NCBI RefSeq assembly: GCF_019752095.1
Contig: NZ_JAIEMO010000027.1
Location: 1-50,798, forward strand
Length of the DNA: 50,798 nucleotides
Direction: 5' to 3'
Source: Nitrosomonas sp.
GTDB taxonomy: Bacteria > Pseudomonadota > Gammaproteobacteria > Burkholderiales > Nitrosomonadaceae
Each line of letters starts with the position of its first letter. Position 1 is the stretch's first letter. Positions 26,905 to 36,208 of this stretch are shown in pieces. A program made the position numbers and the translations under genes. The notes below the pieces were generated by a model. It had not been told where the DNA came from. It did not search any database and worked only from the letters and a program-made list of their open reading frames with translations.

Positions 26905-26995
26905 GTAAAACAATAACTCTTATCAGATTGACATAATAAATTGATAGGATAGAATCTGCTCAACTTAATTTTAAGTGTTAGGCACAAAGGAAGCT

Positions 26996-28111
26996 ATGAG
27001 ACGCAGAGACTTTATAAAACTATTCGGAACCAGTGCACTGTCGCTTTCTGTTTCACCTTCCATCGCGACGCAATTACTCTCTTCCGATTACAGCAAATGG
27101 ACCAGTTATCGTATATCCTACCAAATTGTGCTTCCAGCTAGCGGCAAATCTGCTCACTTATGGCTTCCATTACCCGACAGCAACGACTCAGACACTGTTT
27201 TTCAATTTACTCAAGGTAACAACTGGTATGGCAATGCGACTAAAGCTTCATTTTCTACGTTAGGCGCAGATCCATTTCCGATATTTAATGCGGTGTGGCA
27301 TGGTAAGCAACAAAGCGATCAGCGGCATGTCACTGTCAACTGCATCGTCAAAACGGTTCACCATGCTATTGATCCAACACTTTACCCAGAAAATAAAAGC
27401 CCGACACTACCGAATAGTATCAGGAATTATATTAATCCAACCCAATTGAAGCAAACTAATGGCATTGTGCGTGAAACTGCACACTCAATTATCAAGGAGA
27501 AAAACGCCGCGACTCCATTAGAGCAAGTCAGAGCTATTTATGACTGGATAATCGATAATACACAATATAATGAAAACACTCGTGGACGCGGGCAAGGCAA
27601 TGTTACATACATGCTCGAAAAGAGTGAACTCAATGGAAAATGCGTTGATCTCAATTCGTTGTTTGTCGCACTTGTAAAAGCAGCTAATATTCCAGCACGA
27701 AACCAGTATGGAATCCGCATCAACGATTCGGATTTACATGACAGTATCGGGCAATATGGTGATATCAGTCAATCTCAGCATTGCCGTGCGGAATTTTTTC
27801 TGGCAGGACGTGGTTGGATACCAGTCAATCCGTCCGATGTCCTGCAAGTATCAAAACTAGGTGGTCTGGCACTGGATGATCCCAAAATCGTTCAACTCAG
27901 AGAACAATTCTTCGGTGCCTGGGAAATGAATTGGCTGGCATTTAATCATGCCGAAGATCTAGCGCTTAGTCCTAATAGTTCTGGAAAACTTCCTTTCTTC
28001 ATGTACCCACATGCAGAAATTGATGGAAACTCGTTAGATAATCTGGATCATGAGAATTTTTCGTACAAAATCACTTCTGCGGAGCTTGTTGGAACGGGCG
28101 TTAAGTTTTAA
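26996..28111 (+). CDS. Exported transglutaminase-like cysteine protease-fold protein
   Basis: The 371-residue protein starts with a Tat-like signal (MRRRDFIKLFGTSALSLSVS). The C-terminal half is a transglutaminase core: Cys in NGKCVDLNSLFVALVKAANI, His in SQHCRAEFFLAG, Asp in IPVNPSDV. The N-terminal 150 residues are beta-rich, as in other transglutaminase-like membrane or secreted proteins. Such proteins cleave or cross-link amide bonds; the true substrate is unknown. AAAGGAAGCT before ATG 26996 supports this start. Confidence 0.88.
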   Translation: MRRRDFIKLFGTSALSLSVSPSIATQLLSSDYSKWTSYRISYQIVLPASGKSAHLWLPLPDSNDSDTVFQFTQGNNWYGNATKASFSTLGADPFPIFNAVWHGKQQSDQRHVTVNCIVKTVHHAIDPTLYPENKSPTLPNSIRNYINPTQLKQTNGIVRETAHSIIKEKNAATPLEQVRAIYDWIIDNTQYNENTRGRGQGNVTYMLEKSELNGKCVDLNSLFVALVKAANIPARNQYGIRINDSDLHDSIGQYGDISQSQHCRAEFFLAGRGWIPVNPSDVLQVSKLGGLALDDPKIVQLREQFFGAWEMNWLAFNHAEDLALSPNSSGKLPFFMYPHAEIDGNSLDNLDHENFSYKITSAELVGTGVKF

Positions 28112-28173
28112 ACACTCTGACATTATTGCCAACGCTTCGTCCTGAGCAACTAGACCCTGCTACAAAAATCATA

Positions 28174-29193
28174 TCAGGTTTCAATGGGAAGCGTTCCCAA
28201 GCGTTCCATCAAATAGCATAAGCAATCTTGGCGAATAATCCTGGTATCTCGCGTAAGCATAGCCGGCATGACAGGACGTCGAGTTATTAACTCTCCCGCT
28301 TTGATTTCAAAATAATAGTCACTGATATCATGATCCGTTGCGTTGCGGGTACAAAGTGGTATTAGACTTTCATTTGTCACGCGCCCCAACCGTGTGCCCG
28401 TCTTTAATTCGCGAAAGTTGTATTGATCAATACGTTCTTCCAAACACAAATCGGATGCGCCAGCGCCAATGCTTAAGCTGACAGTTTCCGGTACAGTAAC
28501 CACAGCGACACTATGAAACAAGTCAAGATCGTGTTTGGCAACTGGATGCTTTGGGAAATCAGAAAGATGTAATGCGCCCTCGACAAAAACTGCGGCATGA
28601 TCCACGCCACTTTTTCCTCCAGGTTTCCCGCATTCCAAGGTCACTGCCGGACAAAGGCAAGCAAAGGCTTCAGATTGAACTCCCTTAGGAGAAGTAAAAT
28701 ATACAACGATGCGTGAAAACATGGTTGCCAAGTGCAAAAAGGCATTATCCAAACGATTAATACACGCGTAGTGGGGATTTAATCCACTGTTATTATGGAT
28801 ATCAATGCTTGCAAATACGCCACGCTGCGCCATTATTTCGGTCACCTTTTGCGTCATGCGATGTTCTGGAGCTGTATCGTCTCTTCCTGCTGGCCAGATT
28901 CGGTTATAGTCCAATTGTTTTTCCAAACGCCGCACACCTTGTCGCGCAGCATCGACATTGCCAACAAAAAGTGAAAGTGCACGCGGCAAAAAAGCATTTT
29001 GATATTTCCTTAATACTTCCTGTATCGCTTTCAACCCGCTATCTTCATTGCCATGGAGCAAAATGGATACAAATAATGGTGCATCCCGACGTCCAGGAAG
29101 GTGAATCAAGGTTGGGCCGGGTAAAATGGCATGCAGCTCTGTAGCTTCAACTTGCAGAAAACCCTCCGGCAAACTATTCAACTCAGTCAACAT
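28174..29193 (-). CDS. Succinylglutamate desuccinylase/aspartoacylase-like M14 hydrolase
   Basis: The protein of about 339 residues belongs to the AstE/aspartoacylase group of zinc carboxypeptidase-fold enzymes. Zinc-ligand motifs are HGNEDSG, and SIDIHNNSGLNPHY with its His. VTLECGKPGG carries the catalytic-type Glu. It likely hydrolyses an N-acyl amino acid or amide. The ATG at 29193 is preferred because it leaves two bases after the ligase stop; five codons further upstream would overlap it. The tight pairing with the ligase suggests a shared pathway. Confidence 0.88.
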   Translation of the reverse strand: MLTELNSLPEGFLQVEATELHAILPGPTLIHLPGRRDAPLFVSILLHGNEDSGLKAIQEVLRKYQNAFLPRALSLFVGNVDAARQGVRRLEKQLDYNRIWPAGRDDTAPEHRMTQKVTEIMAQRGVFASIDIHNNSGLNPHYACINRLDNAFLHLATMFSRIVVYFTSPKGVQSEAFACLCPAVTLECGKPGGKSGVDHAAVFVEGALHLSDFPKHPVAKHDLDLFHSVAVVTVPETVSLSIGAGASDLCLEERIDQYNFRELKTGTRLGRVTNESLIPLCTRNATDHDISDYYFEIKAGELITRRPVMPAMLTRDTRIIRQDCLCYLMERLGTLPIET

Positions 29194-29195
29194 GC

Positions 29196-30620
29196 TTATA
29201 TTCCCCACTCATGCACAGGCGCACCACTGCGCTGTCTCTCAAGATAAGCAGCAACAAGTTGCAGATTGTCTGCCTGATATTTCTGACGATAAGCTCGCTG
29301 CCAAACAGCACCGGTTTGGCCAGACTGTGTCCGCTTTTCGATAATGCCCAGATAATAATCAATATCGGTTGTGTCAACTTTCAAACTCCTTAGACCTTGT
29401 CGCGCCATGGGTAAAATTTCCTCCAGCAACAGTGTTTTTGCATCAGTGGCGCTCTCATTCCACCATCCCATCTGTGCACGCAATCCTTCACGTGCCGCGG
29501 CATAAAAATTAGTGCGCGCTTGCTTAAAACTGAGCCGAAACTCTGGTGCATCGCTCATGCTTGCGAGGAAACGAGCTAATCCAAAATATAAGGCCGCATT
29601 TGCCATCATGTCGACAATGGTCGGACCGGCCGGTAATACGCGCTGCTCAATGCGTAAATGCGGAGTACCATCGGGATCAAAACCAATCAAAGGCCTAATC
29701 CAACGCCAGATGGTCCCATTGTGCAGTCTCAGGTGTTCAAACTGTCGAGGCGGGGTATCCATTAACATAGGAAGCAAAACCGGGTGCGTTGCAATATTAT
29801 GTGCAAAACACTCAAACAAAGATTCTCGCGCGTAATCTTGCCCAAAACTGACGCGATGATTTTCAAAATTTGCTTCGTCAACGATTTCGACCGATTGTTC
29901 AAATAATGGTACACGCGTTTCATCCCATAAGTCGGTGCCAAACAAGAAGGGGGAGTTTCCCGCCGCAGCCAGCAAAGGCCCGGCCGCTATGATGGATGCA
30001 TTGAAATAACGAACTGCATCGCGTTGAGCGCATTGCAAGTGAAGCTGAAACGATGTGGCAGCAGCTTCCATCATCACATCGGGATGATGGATATCCAGAT
30101 TTTCACGCCCCTTAATCCGAATACGAAGTGGCCGGCCAACCCGCTGCATCACCACCTGTTCATTTAACGCGCGATAACGTTTAAGATCAGACATATTCGC
30201 AAGTCTCAGATCTTTTTGCCGCACAGTGGGCAAGATCCCAACCATCATTAACATGCTATCCATTCCATGTGCAACTTCCTGACATTGCTGCCAATTTTGA
30301 TTGAGCTCCTTGAACATTGTCGATAGCACATCCCCACTTAACGGCAGAGGAATCCCATTGAGTTCCGCATTGAAACAAGAAAGCTCTGGCACCACCAAAG
30401 GATTGTTAAGGCGGGTCAGAAAAGCTTGATTAATTGGGGACGGAAAATAATTGTGGTCAATCAACCAAAATTCCAGCTCATACCCGCAAATCTCGCCAAC
30501 ATTCGAGAAATATCCTTGAGCTAATTGAGTTTGCAGTAATTCCGCTTCATTCTGTAAACGATGATTATATTCTTTAAAGGTTTGTTCATTAAAATGCGTC
30601 TGGGAAATCTCTTGGCCCAT
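29196..30620 (-). CDS. GCS2/YbdK-like carboxylate-amine ligase
   Basis: The 474-residue protein matches the GCS2 glutamate-cysteine ligase superfamily (glutamine synthetase-like fold). It has GYELEFWLIDHNYFPSPINQ, ELNGIPLPLSGDVLSTM, AATSFQLHLQCA and HLRIEQRVLPAGPTIVDMMA. Family members ligate an amino acid to a carboxylate using ATP. It could be a glutathione-pathway ligase or a YbdK-like enzyme; the substrate cannot be told. The downstream M14-type hydrolase starts two bases later. Confidence 0.85.
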   Translation of the reverse strand: MGQEISQTHFNEQTFKEYNHRLQNEAELLQTQLAQGYFSNVGEICGYELEFWLIDHNYFPSPINQAFLTRLNNPLVVPELSCFNAELNGIPLPLSGDVLSTMFKELNQNWQQCQEVAHGMDSMLMMVGILPTVRQKDLRLANMSDLKRYRALNEQVVMQRVGRPLRIRIKGRENLDIHHPDVMMEAAATSFQLHLQCAQRDAVRYFNASIIAAGPLLAAAGNSPFLFGTDLWDETRVPLFEQSVEIVDEANFENHRVSFGQDYARESLFECFAHNIATHPVLLPMLMDTPPRQFEHLRLHNGTIWRWIRPLIGFDPDGTPHLRIEQRVLPAGPTIVDMMANAALYFGLARFLASMSDAPEFRLSFKQARTNFYAAAREGLRAQMGWWNESATDAKTLLLEEILPMARQGLRSLKVDTTDIDYYLGIIEKRTQSGQTGAVWQRAYRQKYQADNLQLVAAYLERQRSGAPVHEWGI

Positions 30621-30911
30621 CTGTAAAATCCATAGTAAAGGTGTGAATCCATCGAATACAAGTAAGATGACAATTTCATCACCTTAAAGCAATGTAGCAA
30701 AGATTGGTAATCAGGTCAAAAACGATCACTCACCCATGATTTCGCTTGATGACAACTGCCTGCATAGTTCAAATCAATGATGTTGATAATAACATCAGGA
30801 TAAAATTTTCTTTTATAGTAAAACCACTGTATTCACCCTAACTTATGGTTATTCGAGAAATGGTTAGCTTAAAAAACTATAAACTGAATTCCATCTACGG
30901 GGGGCTTAAAA

Positions 30912-32203
30912 ATGAAATTTCAACATCTAATATTCACTTTATTATTATTGTTGGGCATCGCAACCAGCGGACCGGCAATCAATTAACTCTAAACACTGCT
31001 AAAGCTTCAGTAAATTCTGTCGGAGAACGTTTAGATAATCCAATCCCAGAACCAATTCCGAAAGGTTCTATTCGCTTACGGCTGAAGCAAAATTGGGACC
31101 GGCCTGACTGCACCCAATTGAGCGGTTTCTGACCCATGTGATTCTGAGCGCTTGTACATAAATGATCAAACAAGAAAATTGTGGCGTATCGATTTGACAA
31201 GTGGCGATAAGTTTTTTATGGATTTCTCCGGCTTGCTAGATCCATTGGGAATTTCTGGTAATGATTCATTTGACGAACGCGGTTTTCTCGGCTTTGCTTT
31301 TCATCCTTAGTATGCCGTGAATGAAATTTTGTATACTTATACTTCAGAATCCGCCGGGGAAACCAGTGATTTCTCCACCATACCAACTGGTGCCAGCCCC
31401 AATCATCGCTCGGTCATCCGAGAATGGAAATTCAATTTCTCCAATATTGACCCGGATCTCGCAGTACAAGAGACTCGTGCATTATTGACCATTGATCAAC
31501 CTCAATTCAATCACAATGGCGGCGCGCTGTATTTGTAACCGACGGCACCGTAGCAGGGAACTTCATCGACCCGGTGATTCAATATGATCATGACGAAGGC
31601 ATCGCCATCATTGGCGGATTTGTCTATCGCGGCAATGCCATCCCTGCCCTGCAAGGAAAATATGTATTTGGCGATACCGCCAGAACCGGCAATAGCGATG
31701 GTCGGATTTTTTATTCTGATGGTAGTAAAATTCTGGAATTAGACTTGACCGATCGCGATCAACCCGGTTTTTGGGTGCTTGGTTTCGGACAAGATGGCGA
31801 TGGCGAACTCTATGTGCTAGGCAATACCACAGGCACGCCTTTTGGAACCACGGGCGCGGTGTACAAACTGATTCCCAACGCCAGCTTTAAAGGTAATTTA
31901 CTCGAAATACCTGCAATCAACGTCTTTCTGGCGGATGGCGGAAGCACTATTTATCGCGCTCGCTTGCAGCATGTTCCAGGGAGCGATCCGATGCGCTTTG
32001 AGCTAATGGATGCTGAGATATTAGCCGATCGCTTTCGTGACGATAGCGCCACCTTCGATCAGTCCTCTGGTAAGCTCAATCTTACCTTTGTCAATATTAC
32101 CGATGCCAACGGTCAAATATTCACCTATTTTGTTAAGCTACAGCAAGTACCTGAGCAGTCAAACCTGACATTCGAACTCAAACAATTTGAACTGCTTAAT
32201 TGA
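30912..32203 (+). pseudogene. Decayed exported sugar (glucose/sorbosone) dehydrogenase-like gene
   Basis: The frame opens with a signal peptide (MKFQHLIFTLLLLLGIATSG at 30912) but then shifts frame near 30985. Fragments give LDNPIPEPIPKGSIRLRL, then after another shift near 31090 TGLTAPN, a stop TGA at 31119, then DSERLYINDQTRKLWRIDL. A stop TAG follows at 31308, then YAVNEILYTYTSESAG up to TAA at 31536, and a further shift joins DPVIQYDHDEGIAIIGGFVY to the end. The GFLGFAFHP and GFVYRG blocks are typical of the six-bladed glucose/sorbosone dehydrogenase family. At least two in-frame stops and several shifts make a functional product unlikely. Confidence 0.8.
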
Positions 32204-32287
32204 AAACAGGTTGCTGCGATGTATGAATAATCCACCAATTTCCTTGACACATCTGCTACAGGTCAGGTAAGTTCCGTCCTCACATTT

Positions 32288-32480
32288 TAGGTGCCTGCAA
32301 GTGCTTTTCTTAAAGGTTAAACGGGAAGCTGGTGCGCTCTGAATAACTTCGAGCAATGCCAGCACTGCCCCCGCAACGGTAAATGAGTAAACCATCTGCT
32401 TTATGCCACTGTGCCACAACACGGGAAGGCGCAGATGTGGAATTTATTCCGCTCATGAGTCCGGAGACCGGCCTAAAGTA
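32288..32480 (+). promoter_or_regulatory. Cobalamin (AdoCbl) riboswitch before btuB
   Basis: The leader contains AGGTGCCTGCAAG, then TTAAACGGGAAGCTGGTGCG, GCCAGCACTGCCCCCGCAAC and ATGAGTCCGGAGACCGGCCT, the ordered conserved blocks of the cobalamin riboswitch including the B12 box. It lies about 150 bases before the btuB start. Bound cobalamin should reduce expression of btuB-btuM-cobO. No clear intrinsic terminator is seen, so translational control is plausible. Confidence 0.93.
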
Positions 32481-32627
32481 AACATACTACGGTGTTGCGG
32501 AGGGCAATCAGTGGCATTACGATTAGCTTCCCTACAAGCTGTTCTGTTTGTCCATTTTCCGATTCTTCTCTGCATTCCTTTATTTTTAAATTTGACAACG
32601 CGCGGGTGTGCGCGAAGGAATCAGATC

Positions 32628-34481
32628 ATGCAAAAATATCGCTTTCCGGCACTGATCGCGCTATGGTTGGGTATCACCACATCAATATTCGCAGCCAATG
32701 CGGATCACCAGGAGAAGCCAGTTATTGTCACGGCAACACGCACAGCGCAGACTGCCGATGCTGCGCTAGCTTCGGTAACGGTAATTACCCGCAAGGACAT
32801 TGAGCGTCAACAAGCACGCTCAATTCAGGACTTATTTCGTGGTGTGCCAGGTGTTAACGTAGTCAATCAGGGCGGGGCCGGTAAAGCAACCTTTGTTCAA
32901 ATGCGGGGTACCGAGTCGGATCATGTTCTAGTGATGATCGACAACATCAAGGTTGGATCCGCCACGTCTGGCACGACTGCGTTTGAAAACATTCCGATTG
33001 AACAGATTGATCGCATTGAAATTGTACGCGGCCCGCGCTCCAGTCTTTATGGTTCAGAGGCAATCGGTGGTGTCATTCATATTTTTACACGCAAAGGTGA
33101 TGGTACCGGATTGAAGCAAAATTTTGGTTTTGGCGGCGGCAGCTTCGGCACACTGGAAGGCTCCACAGGTTTGTCGTATGGCGGCAAACAAGGCTGGTTT
33201 AATATGACTGCCAGCGGTATTGGAACCCAAGGATTTAATGCCTGTAACGGTTCTAGCAGTGCTGGCTGCTTTATTAATGAACCTCAACCCGATCGGGATG
33301 GCTATCGCAATGTCGCCGGTTCTGCGCGCGCTGGGTATCGTTTTCAGAATGGACTAGAAATCGATGGCAGTTTTATGCAATCTGCCGGAAATTCGCAATT
33401 TGATGGCAGTTTCGCCAACAAAGCCGTATTAATGCAGCAGGTTCTGGGTGGTACAGCACGATACTCCCCGTTAGATTTCTGGCGCATTAATCTGATTGGT
33501 GGCCGTAGCAGGGAGGATTCGGACAATTTTCTTAATACTGCTGCGCTTGGCACGACATTTCAAAACCGATTTAATACCATACGCGATACCATTTCAGTGC
33601 TAAATGACTTCACCGTGAATCCCAATCACTTGCTGACTATCGGCATGGATTATCAGAAAGACCATGTCAAAAGCACCGAAGCGTTTACCGTACATTCGCG
33701 TAACAACTGGGGTGTTTTTGCACAACATCAAGCCACTATTGCTAAACATGATTTCCAGCTGTCATTGCGGCATGATGATAATCAGCAATTTGGCAGTCGA
33801 GTGACAGGCGGAGCTGGCTGGGGCTACCCGCTTACGGAAAACACCCGTTTACTCTTCAATTTCGGCAGCGCCTTTAAAGCTCCAACGTTTAACGAGTTGT
33901 ATTATCCCTTCTCTAGCAACCCTAATCTGCGCCCGGAGGATTCGCGCAGCTATGAATTTGGCATTCGTGGCAAAACTGATTGGGGCAATTGGTCGTTAAA
34001 TCTGTTTGAAACCCATATTAAACATCTGATCGCATTTGATGCCGAAACTTTTGCACCGGTTAATATTGACAAAGCGCGTATCCGCGGATTTGAAGGTATA
34101 TTCAGCACACAGATCAAAGGCTGGCAATTCAATACTAACCTGACACTCCTGAATCCAGAAGATCGTTCGTCCGGGCTAAATCGCGGTAATATATTACCAC
34201 GGCGCGCCGAACAATCATTCCGAGTCGATGCAGATCGCCAGTTCGGTCAGTACGCAATGGGTGCGATGCTATTGGTCGAAGGTCAGCGCTATGATAATCT
34301 CGCCAATACCCGCAAATTGGACAGCTATGTTAAATTTGATCTTCGCGCTGAATATATCTTTAATAGACATTGGCGTTTGCAGGGGCGTATTGAAAACTTA
34401 TTTAATGAACGCTATGAAACAGCAGCATTCTATAATCAGCCCGGGCGGAATTTCTTTGCCATGGTACGTTATCAACCTTAA
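32628..34481 (+). CDS. btuB: TonB-dependent vitamin B12 receptor
   Basis: The 617-residue outer-membrane receptor has a signal peptide (FPALIALWLGITTSIFAANA) and a TonB box-like KPVIVTATRT. A plug domain (IQDLFRGVPGVNVVNQGGAG, IEIVRGPRSSLYGSEAIGGV) and a 22-strand barrel follow, ending in Gln-Pro after NFFAMVRYQP. The ATG at 32628 has AAGGAATCAG upstream; the frame extends to 32403 through the riboswitch and is not coding there. The length is that of E. coli BtuB (614). The riboswitch and the next two genes confirm cobalamin as the substrate. Confidence 0.93.
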   Translation: MQKYRFPALIALWLGITTSIFAANADHQEKPVIVTATRTAQTADAALASVTVITRKDIERQQARSIQDLFRGVPGVNVVNQGGAGKATFVQMRGTESDHVLVMIDNIKVGSATSGTTAFENIPIEQIDRIEIVRGPRSSLYGSEAIGGVIHIFTRKGDGTGLKQNFGFGGGSFGTLEGSTGLSYGGKQGWFNMTASGIGTQGFNACNGSSSAGCFINEPQPDRDGYRNVAGSARAGYRFQNGLEIDGSFMQSAGNSQFDGSFANKAVLMQQVLGGTARYSPLDFWRINLIGGRSREDSDNFLNTAALGTTFQNRFNTIRDTISVLNDFTVNPNHLLTIGMDYQKDHVKSTEAFTVHSRNNWGVFAQHQATIAKHDFQLSLRHDDNQQFGSRVTGGAGWGYPLTENTRLLFNFGSAFKAPTFNELYYPFSSNPNLRPEDSRSYEFGIRGKTDWGNWSLNLFETHIKHLIAFDAETFAPVNIDKARIRGFEGIFSTQIKGWQFNTNLTLLNPEDRSSGLNRGNILPRRAEQSFRVDADRQFGQYAMGAMLLVEGQRYDNLANTRKLDSYVKFDLRAEYIFNRHWRLQGRIENLFNERYETAAFYNQPGRNFFAMVRYQP

Positions 34482-34495
34482 TTAAGGAGTCAATT

Positions 34496-35074
34496 ATGTT
34501 GACTATATCTACTCGCAGTCAAATAGCAATTGGATTATTGCTGGTATCTTTGATGATACTTACCCGTAGCCATCATTTTGCCTCCACACATAATCTGGCG
34601 GATGCTTCCTGGGCCATTTTCTTTCTTGCGGGCGTGTATCTGCCTTCCACATGGCCATTATTAGGCTTCTTTGCGCTAAGTTGGTGGCTTGACTTTGCTG
34701 CGACTAACTGGGGAGGTGTGAGTGATTATTGTTTGACTCCGGCCTATGTATTTCTGTTACCCGCGTACGCTTCCTTATGGTTGGCTGGTCGCTGGTACAC
34801 CCAACGATATCAGTTCGCATCAAGCACTCTAATGCCACTTTCTATCAGTGTCATCGTCGGTTTAATCTTATGCGGACTATTCTCTAGTGGTGGTTTTTAT
34901 TTCTTTTCCGGCCACATTACAGAAACAAATCTCAATGAATTCGGCAACCAACTGATCAAATACTTACCTCTCTATATCGAGACATTCGTGTTTTACCTGG
35001 GTATCGCTGTCTTAATTCACACGCTATTTACGTTGATCTCTCAGCAATTCAATCCAAACAAAACCACAGGGTAA
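34496..35074 (+). CDS. btuM: BtuM-type vitamin B12 S-component transporter
   Basis: The 192-residue membrane protein has about six hydrophobic segments. The sequence TRSHHFASTHNLADASWAIF and WGGVSDYCLTPAYVFLLPAY match BtuM, the solitary ECF S-component described from Thiobacillus denitrificans. There a Cys (Cys80 in that protein) ligates cobalt; here the equivalent is Cys79 in VSDYCL. It carries cobalamin across the inner membrane without an obvious energising module. It lies between btuB and cobO, under the cobalamin riboswitch. Confidence 0.85.
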   Translation: MLTISTRSQIAIGLLLVSLMILTRSHHFASTHNLADASWAIFFLAGVYLPSTWPLLGFFALSWWLDFAATNWGGVSDYCLTPAYVFLLPAYASLWLAGRWYTQRYQFASSTLMPLSISVIVGLILCGLFSSGGFYFFSGHITETNLNEFGNQLIKYLPLYIETFVFYLGIAVLIHTLFTLISQQFNPNKTTG

Positions 35075-35078
35075 CAAC

Positions 35079-35684
35079 ATGGTCGAATCTGACCACACAA
35101 AGCGTTATCGTACACGTATGCAACGTAAAAAAGAAGTTATTGATGAGGCAATAGCACGCGCGAATCGTGAACAAGGCTTACTACTGATTCTAACAGGAAA
35201 CGGCAAAGGCAAATCCAGTTCGGCCTTTGGCATGCTCGCACGAGCACTCGGACATGGTATGCGGGTAGGCGTTGCGCAATTTATCAAAGGCCGTTCGGAT
35301 ACAGGCGAAGAAGCATTCTTCAGCAAACAAGATAATGTCATCTGGCATGTATTGGGTGAGGGCTTCACTTGGGACACGCAGAACCTTGAGAGAGACACCG
35401 AAACTGCGCAACGCGGCTGGGTAATCGTGCAGAAAATGCTGTGCGATTCGTCAATAAAATTGATCGTACTTGACGAATTGACCTATCCGCTTAAATTTGG
35501 CTGGCTGGATATAGCCGCCGTGCTAAACGATCTGAGAAATCGCCCGAGCATGCAGCATGTTGTCATTACCGGACGGGCTGCGCCTGACGCGTTATGTGAA
35601 ATGGCAGATACGGTCACTGAAATGGCCGATGTTAAACATGCTTTTCGTGCCGGTATCCAGGCACAGAAAGGTATCGATCTATAA
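35079..35684 (+). CDS. cobO: Cob(I)alamin adenosyltransferase
   Basis: The 201-residue CobA/CobO/BtuR-family enzyme attaches an adenosyl group to corrinoids. The P-loop GNGKGKSSSAFGMLARALGH, then VAQFIKGRSDTGEEAFF, VLDELTYPLKFGWL and a closing AFRAGIQAQKGID are family marks. It starts four bases after the btuM stop and completes the uptake-to-cofactor operon. The gene could equally be named btuR. Confidence 0.95.
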   Translation: MVESDHTKRYRTRMQRKKEVIDEAIARANREQGLLLILTGNGKGKSSSAFGMLARALGHGMRVGVAQFIKGRSDTGEEAFFSKQDNVIWHVLGEGFTWDTQNLERDTETAQRGWVIVQKMLCDSSIKLIVLDELTYPLKFGWLDIAAVLNDLRNRPSMQHVVITGRAAPDALCEMADTVTEMADVKHAFRAGIQAQKGIDL

Positions 35685-35735
35685 AAACGTGCTCTCTTGC
35701 ACCACTAACCCTATAGGAAGTCTCTAGTGAATGAG

Positions 35736-36206
35736 TTATTGCTGACTAAGTGTATTAACAAAGTCTAAAACTTCTTGTACATGCCCAGGTACTTTAACTC
35801 CACGCCATTCTTTTCTCAAAATACCTTGTGTGTCAATTACAAAAGTACTTCGCTCTATGCCGCGAACTTGTTTGCCATACATATTCTTCATTTTCATTAC
35901 ACCAAACAAATCACACACTTTCTCGTCTGCATCACTTAGTAATTCAAATGGAAACTGCATTTTAGCTTTAAAGCCTTCATGCGACCTGATACTATCGCGA
36001 GATACACCAACGATAATGCAATTCATTTCTGTAAATAGGTTCCAATTATCGCGAAAATTTTGACCCTCGAGTGTACATCCCGGCGTATCATCTTTTGGAT
36101 AAAAATAGATAATTATATTTTTACCCATACAATTGGCCAGCGAAAATTCTTTATCGCCAGTCGAAGGTAATATGAAATCCTCTACTGTAAGATCAATTTC
36201 CGGCAT
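35736..36206 (-). CDS. bcp: Thioredoxin-dependent peroxiredoxin (BCP type)
   Basis: The 156-residue peroxidase has the peroxidatic Cys in TPGCTLEGQNFRDN. The Cys that stands five residues later in E. coli Bcp is absent here (Gln), so it would resolve with another Cys or work as a 1-Cys enzyme. Other motifs are IIYFYPKDDTPGC and VGVSRDSIRSHEGF. It begins two bases after the ccmI stop, suggesting co-expression with cytochrome c maturation. It removes peroxides. Confidence 0.93.
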   Translation of the reverse strand: MPEIDLTVEDFILPSTGDKEFSLANCMGKNIIIYFYPKDDTPGCTLEGQNFRDNWNLFTEMNCIIVGVSRDSIRSHEGFKAKMQFPFELLSDADEKVCDLFGVMKMKNMYGKQVRGIERSTFVIDTQGILRKEWRGVKVPGHVQEVLDFVNTLSQQ

Positions 36207-36208
36207 TT

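Noticed and set aside
32403..32627. N-terminal extension of btuB through the riboswitch
   Set aside because: It reads through conserved riboswitch blocks; the signal peptide and ribosome-binding site place the start at 32628.
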